DNA of 34,926 nt, from NCBI RefSeq assembly GCF_000003605.2, contig NW_003133847.1, forward strand, positions 19,692 to 54,617, given 5' to 3'. Origin of the DNA: Saccoglossus kowalevskii (Eukaryota > Hemichordata > Enteropneusta > Harrimaniidae). The first letter of the stretch is position 1, and each line of letters opens with the position of its first letter. The position numbers were made by a program, and so were the translations under genes. Below are positions 33,090 to 34,926 of this stretch, piece by piece. The notes under the pieces were generated by a model. That model had not been told where the DNA came from and did not search any database. It saw nothing but the letters and a program-made list of their open reading frames with translations.

Positions 33090-33517
33090 GCCAGACTTTT
33101 TTTATTCCTTGTTTCTCGAGTTTTAATGAGGCAATGTTTTTGAGGAGGGCGGGAAAAAAATAAAATTAATTCTTTTTTTCCATTAGATTTGTGTGATTCT
33201 CAACGAATTGTAAGTGAGATCATTGATCGGAGAGAAGAAATGAAATAAAATTTTATTCCATGTATAACCTTGTTTCTCATCTGCGCGAGACTTAGGTACT
33301 TTGATCATCATACTCCCACGAAAATGCAACTTGGGTTTGTTATGCGGCGGGCGAAAAAAAAAAATGAAGATAAAAATAAGTTTTTTTAGCAATTTTTTGC
33401 ACTTACACTTTTTGCACTTTTTGTGAGAAATTACGCTGAAATAAAATTTTATTTTATTTCATTTTCGGCTCCTGTTCATTCGGCGGGTTTGTGAAACAAG
33501 GGATAATAAAAGTCTGG
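33090..33517. mobile_element. Inverted-repeat element (about 428 bases)
   Basis: The left end CCAGACTTTTTTTATTCCTT, GTTTC pairs with the right end (reverse complement CCAGACTTTTATTATCCCTT, GTTTC). TTTAG lies on both sides (33085-33089, 33518-33522) and may be a 5-base target duplication. The interior has A- and T-runs and a 10-base ATAAAATTTTAT palindrome twice (near 33245 and 33442). The superfamily is unknown. Confidence 0.55.
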
Positions 33518-33869
33518 TTTAGCAAGCTCTAACATTTTAACCACCAGACTTTCTCACTCAAATTTGTCTACACTTTTTCCTATATTCTGCAATATTTCTA
33601 GAAATGAACTGTAATTTTGGAGCCAAGAGACAAAATTGGAATAAATTTTCAGGTTTCACTCAAAAATATTTGCTATTTTTGTCCCAATCTTCTGAAAAGA
33701 AGTGCAAACTATAAACAGGATTATATTTGTGAATTTGTGATGAAAAGCGGAAACTGGTGGAGAGGTTAGGCAGATTCCCTAGGACTCCATTGATGCAACA
33801 TAAAATCATACAGTGACATAGTGATATTGACAAGCAGCCTCTCGGCTGAGATAGCTTTGCTGTTAGCAA

Positions 33870-34535
33870 TGCACATTTCAATTAAAGAACTGAATATATC
33901 ATTAGAAAATAAACAATATGTATAGTATCAAAGCAATCAGACTTGCAGTTTTTAAACAAGAAGTGAAAAATATCACTTTTTACTAAAAATATTCACTAAA
34001 ATTAGAGAATTGAAGATATCATCATGAAATAAACAATCTGAGTTAGAACCACATGTAGTACCTATATATATGTAATATCAAAGCAATTGGACTTGCGCTT
34101 TTTAACAAGAAGTCGAAAATATCACTTTTTACCCAAAATGGCAAAATTATTCACCAAAATTAGAGAATTGAAGATATCATTACAAAATGAACAAATCTGA
34201 GCAAGGTCCACATGTAGTACCTATATATGTAATGTCAAAGCAATTGGACTTGCGGTTTTCAACAAGAAGTTGAAAATATCACTTTTTACCAAAAATGACA
34301 AAAATATTCACCAAAATTAGAGAATTAAAGATATCATCATGAAATGAACAAATCTAAGAGAAGTCCACCCAAGGTACATATACACCAAGTATCAAAGCAT
34401 TCAGGCTTTTAGTTTTCAAGAAGAAGTCGAAAAAGTAAAACATTGACACGGACGACGACGGACGATGGATGACGACGGACAATCACTCATATGATAAGCT
34501 CCGCTCGACAAAGTCGACAGCGGAGCTAAAAAAAA
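33870..34535 (+). mobile_element. Pearl- or Helitron-like non-autonomous element with core tandem repeats
   Basis: Units of 150-157 bases start near 33941, 34091, 34248 and 34402; each has (G/A)ACTTGCxxTTTT, AACAAGAAGT, AAAATATCACTTTTTACC, ATTCACCAAAATTAGAGAAT and GAAGATATCAT. Then follow a GACGACGGACGATGG microsatellite (about 34449-34480) and a hairpin (34497-34527, stem AGCTCCGCT/AGCGGAGCT, inner CGAC/GTCG) running into CTAA and an A-run to 34535. This order (core tandem repeats, microsatellite, 3' hairpin with CTAA) is that of bivalve pearl elements, which are linked to Helitrons. The 5' boundary is not clear. Confidence 0.6.
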
Positions 34536-34926
34536 GATTACTCCAGTCATGGAATTTGAAAAAAATGAAACTCATGTTTAAAAACAAAATAATTGTAAAA
34601 ACAAAAGAAAATCAGAGGCCACTTTAGTTTGTGATTTCAGAAGTTATACCTACTACCACACACAATCGTTATTTATCCTTGAAGTGATCTCTTTCAATAG
34701 TTAACACGATGACCAACTTAATTATGGAGGATATGTGTACATAAAATGCATTATGCATGGAAATATAGTGAAAGCTCTTCTCTAATGAGATTTGTCCACT
34801 AACTATAGAGAGTACCTAACTTGAATGTTCTATACATGGTACACTGTAAATCATAGACACTGATTGGCTATTGATTGAATGAGATGTAATTTGTCCGCCA
34901 ATCAAAGAACACTAACTAGATTAATC
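34536..34926. other. Right end, no feature seen
   Basis: AT-rich sequence. No exon with splice signals fitting gene C upstream was identified. Confidence 0.4.

Overview
The window is animal (eukaryotic) nuclear DNA. Coding sequence is in short exons with GT-AG introns, it is AT-rich, and it is full of small inverted-repeat elements and tandem repeats. No bacterial, organellar or CRISPR feature is visible. Repeat style and gene content suggest a marine invertebrate bilaterian; I cannot name the species.

Three genes can be built, all on the minus strand. (1) At the right, 30637-32906, is the 3' end of gene C, three phase-consistent exons of a protein I do not recognise. (2) Gene A (11561-21329) is the main gene. 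Eleven exons join without a frame break into 825 residues: a short N-terminus, two adjacent Ras-association (RA) domains, a long Ser-rich region, one PDZ domain and a C-terminal coiled coil. (3) Gene B (6575-9852) follows 1.7 kb downstream. Its three exons give 639 residues: an acidic N-terminus, a long Ser-rich region and a C-terminal PDZ domain split by an intron at the same place and phase as in gene A. A and B look like tandem relatives. The RA-RA-PDZ-coiled-coil order recalls afadin, but the FHA and DIL domains are absent. By analogy A would be a Ras/Rap-binding cortical scaffold and B a PDZ adaptor; this is inference from domains only.

Left part (1-6500): no host gene is supported. It holds a 304-base tandem repeat (1-450), a 619-base element with near-identical 100-base inverted arms built of smaller palindromes (617-1235), a broken RecQ-like helicase fragment (about 2028-2333), two almost identical 450-base tandem copies (3151-4050), and a MITE (about 5520-5776).

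Middle (6500-21400): genes B and A. Introns of A carry two inverted-repeat elements (15039-15195 with TTAA flanks, 16029-16270) and a possible alternative first exon next to an ETS-type palindrome (19205-19339).

Right part (21400-34926): a second clear TTAA-flanked MITE just upstream of gene A, a LINE 3' end (about 24845-25567), several MITEs of different target-site types, one of them nested in another repeat, degenerate tandem repeats, gene C, and a structure like a bivalve 'pearl' or Helitron-type non-autonomous element ending in a hairpin (about 33870-34535).
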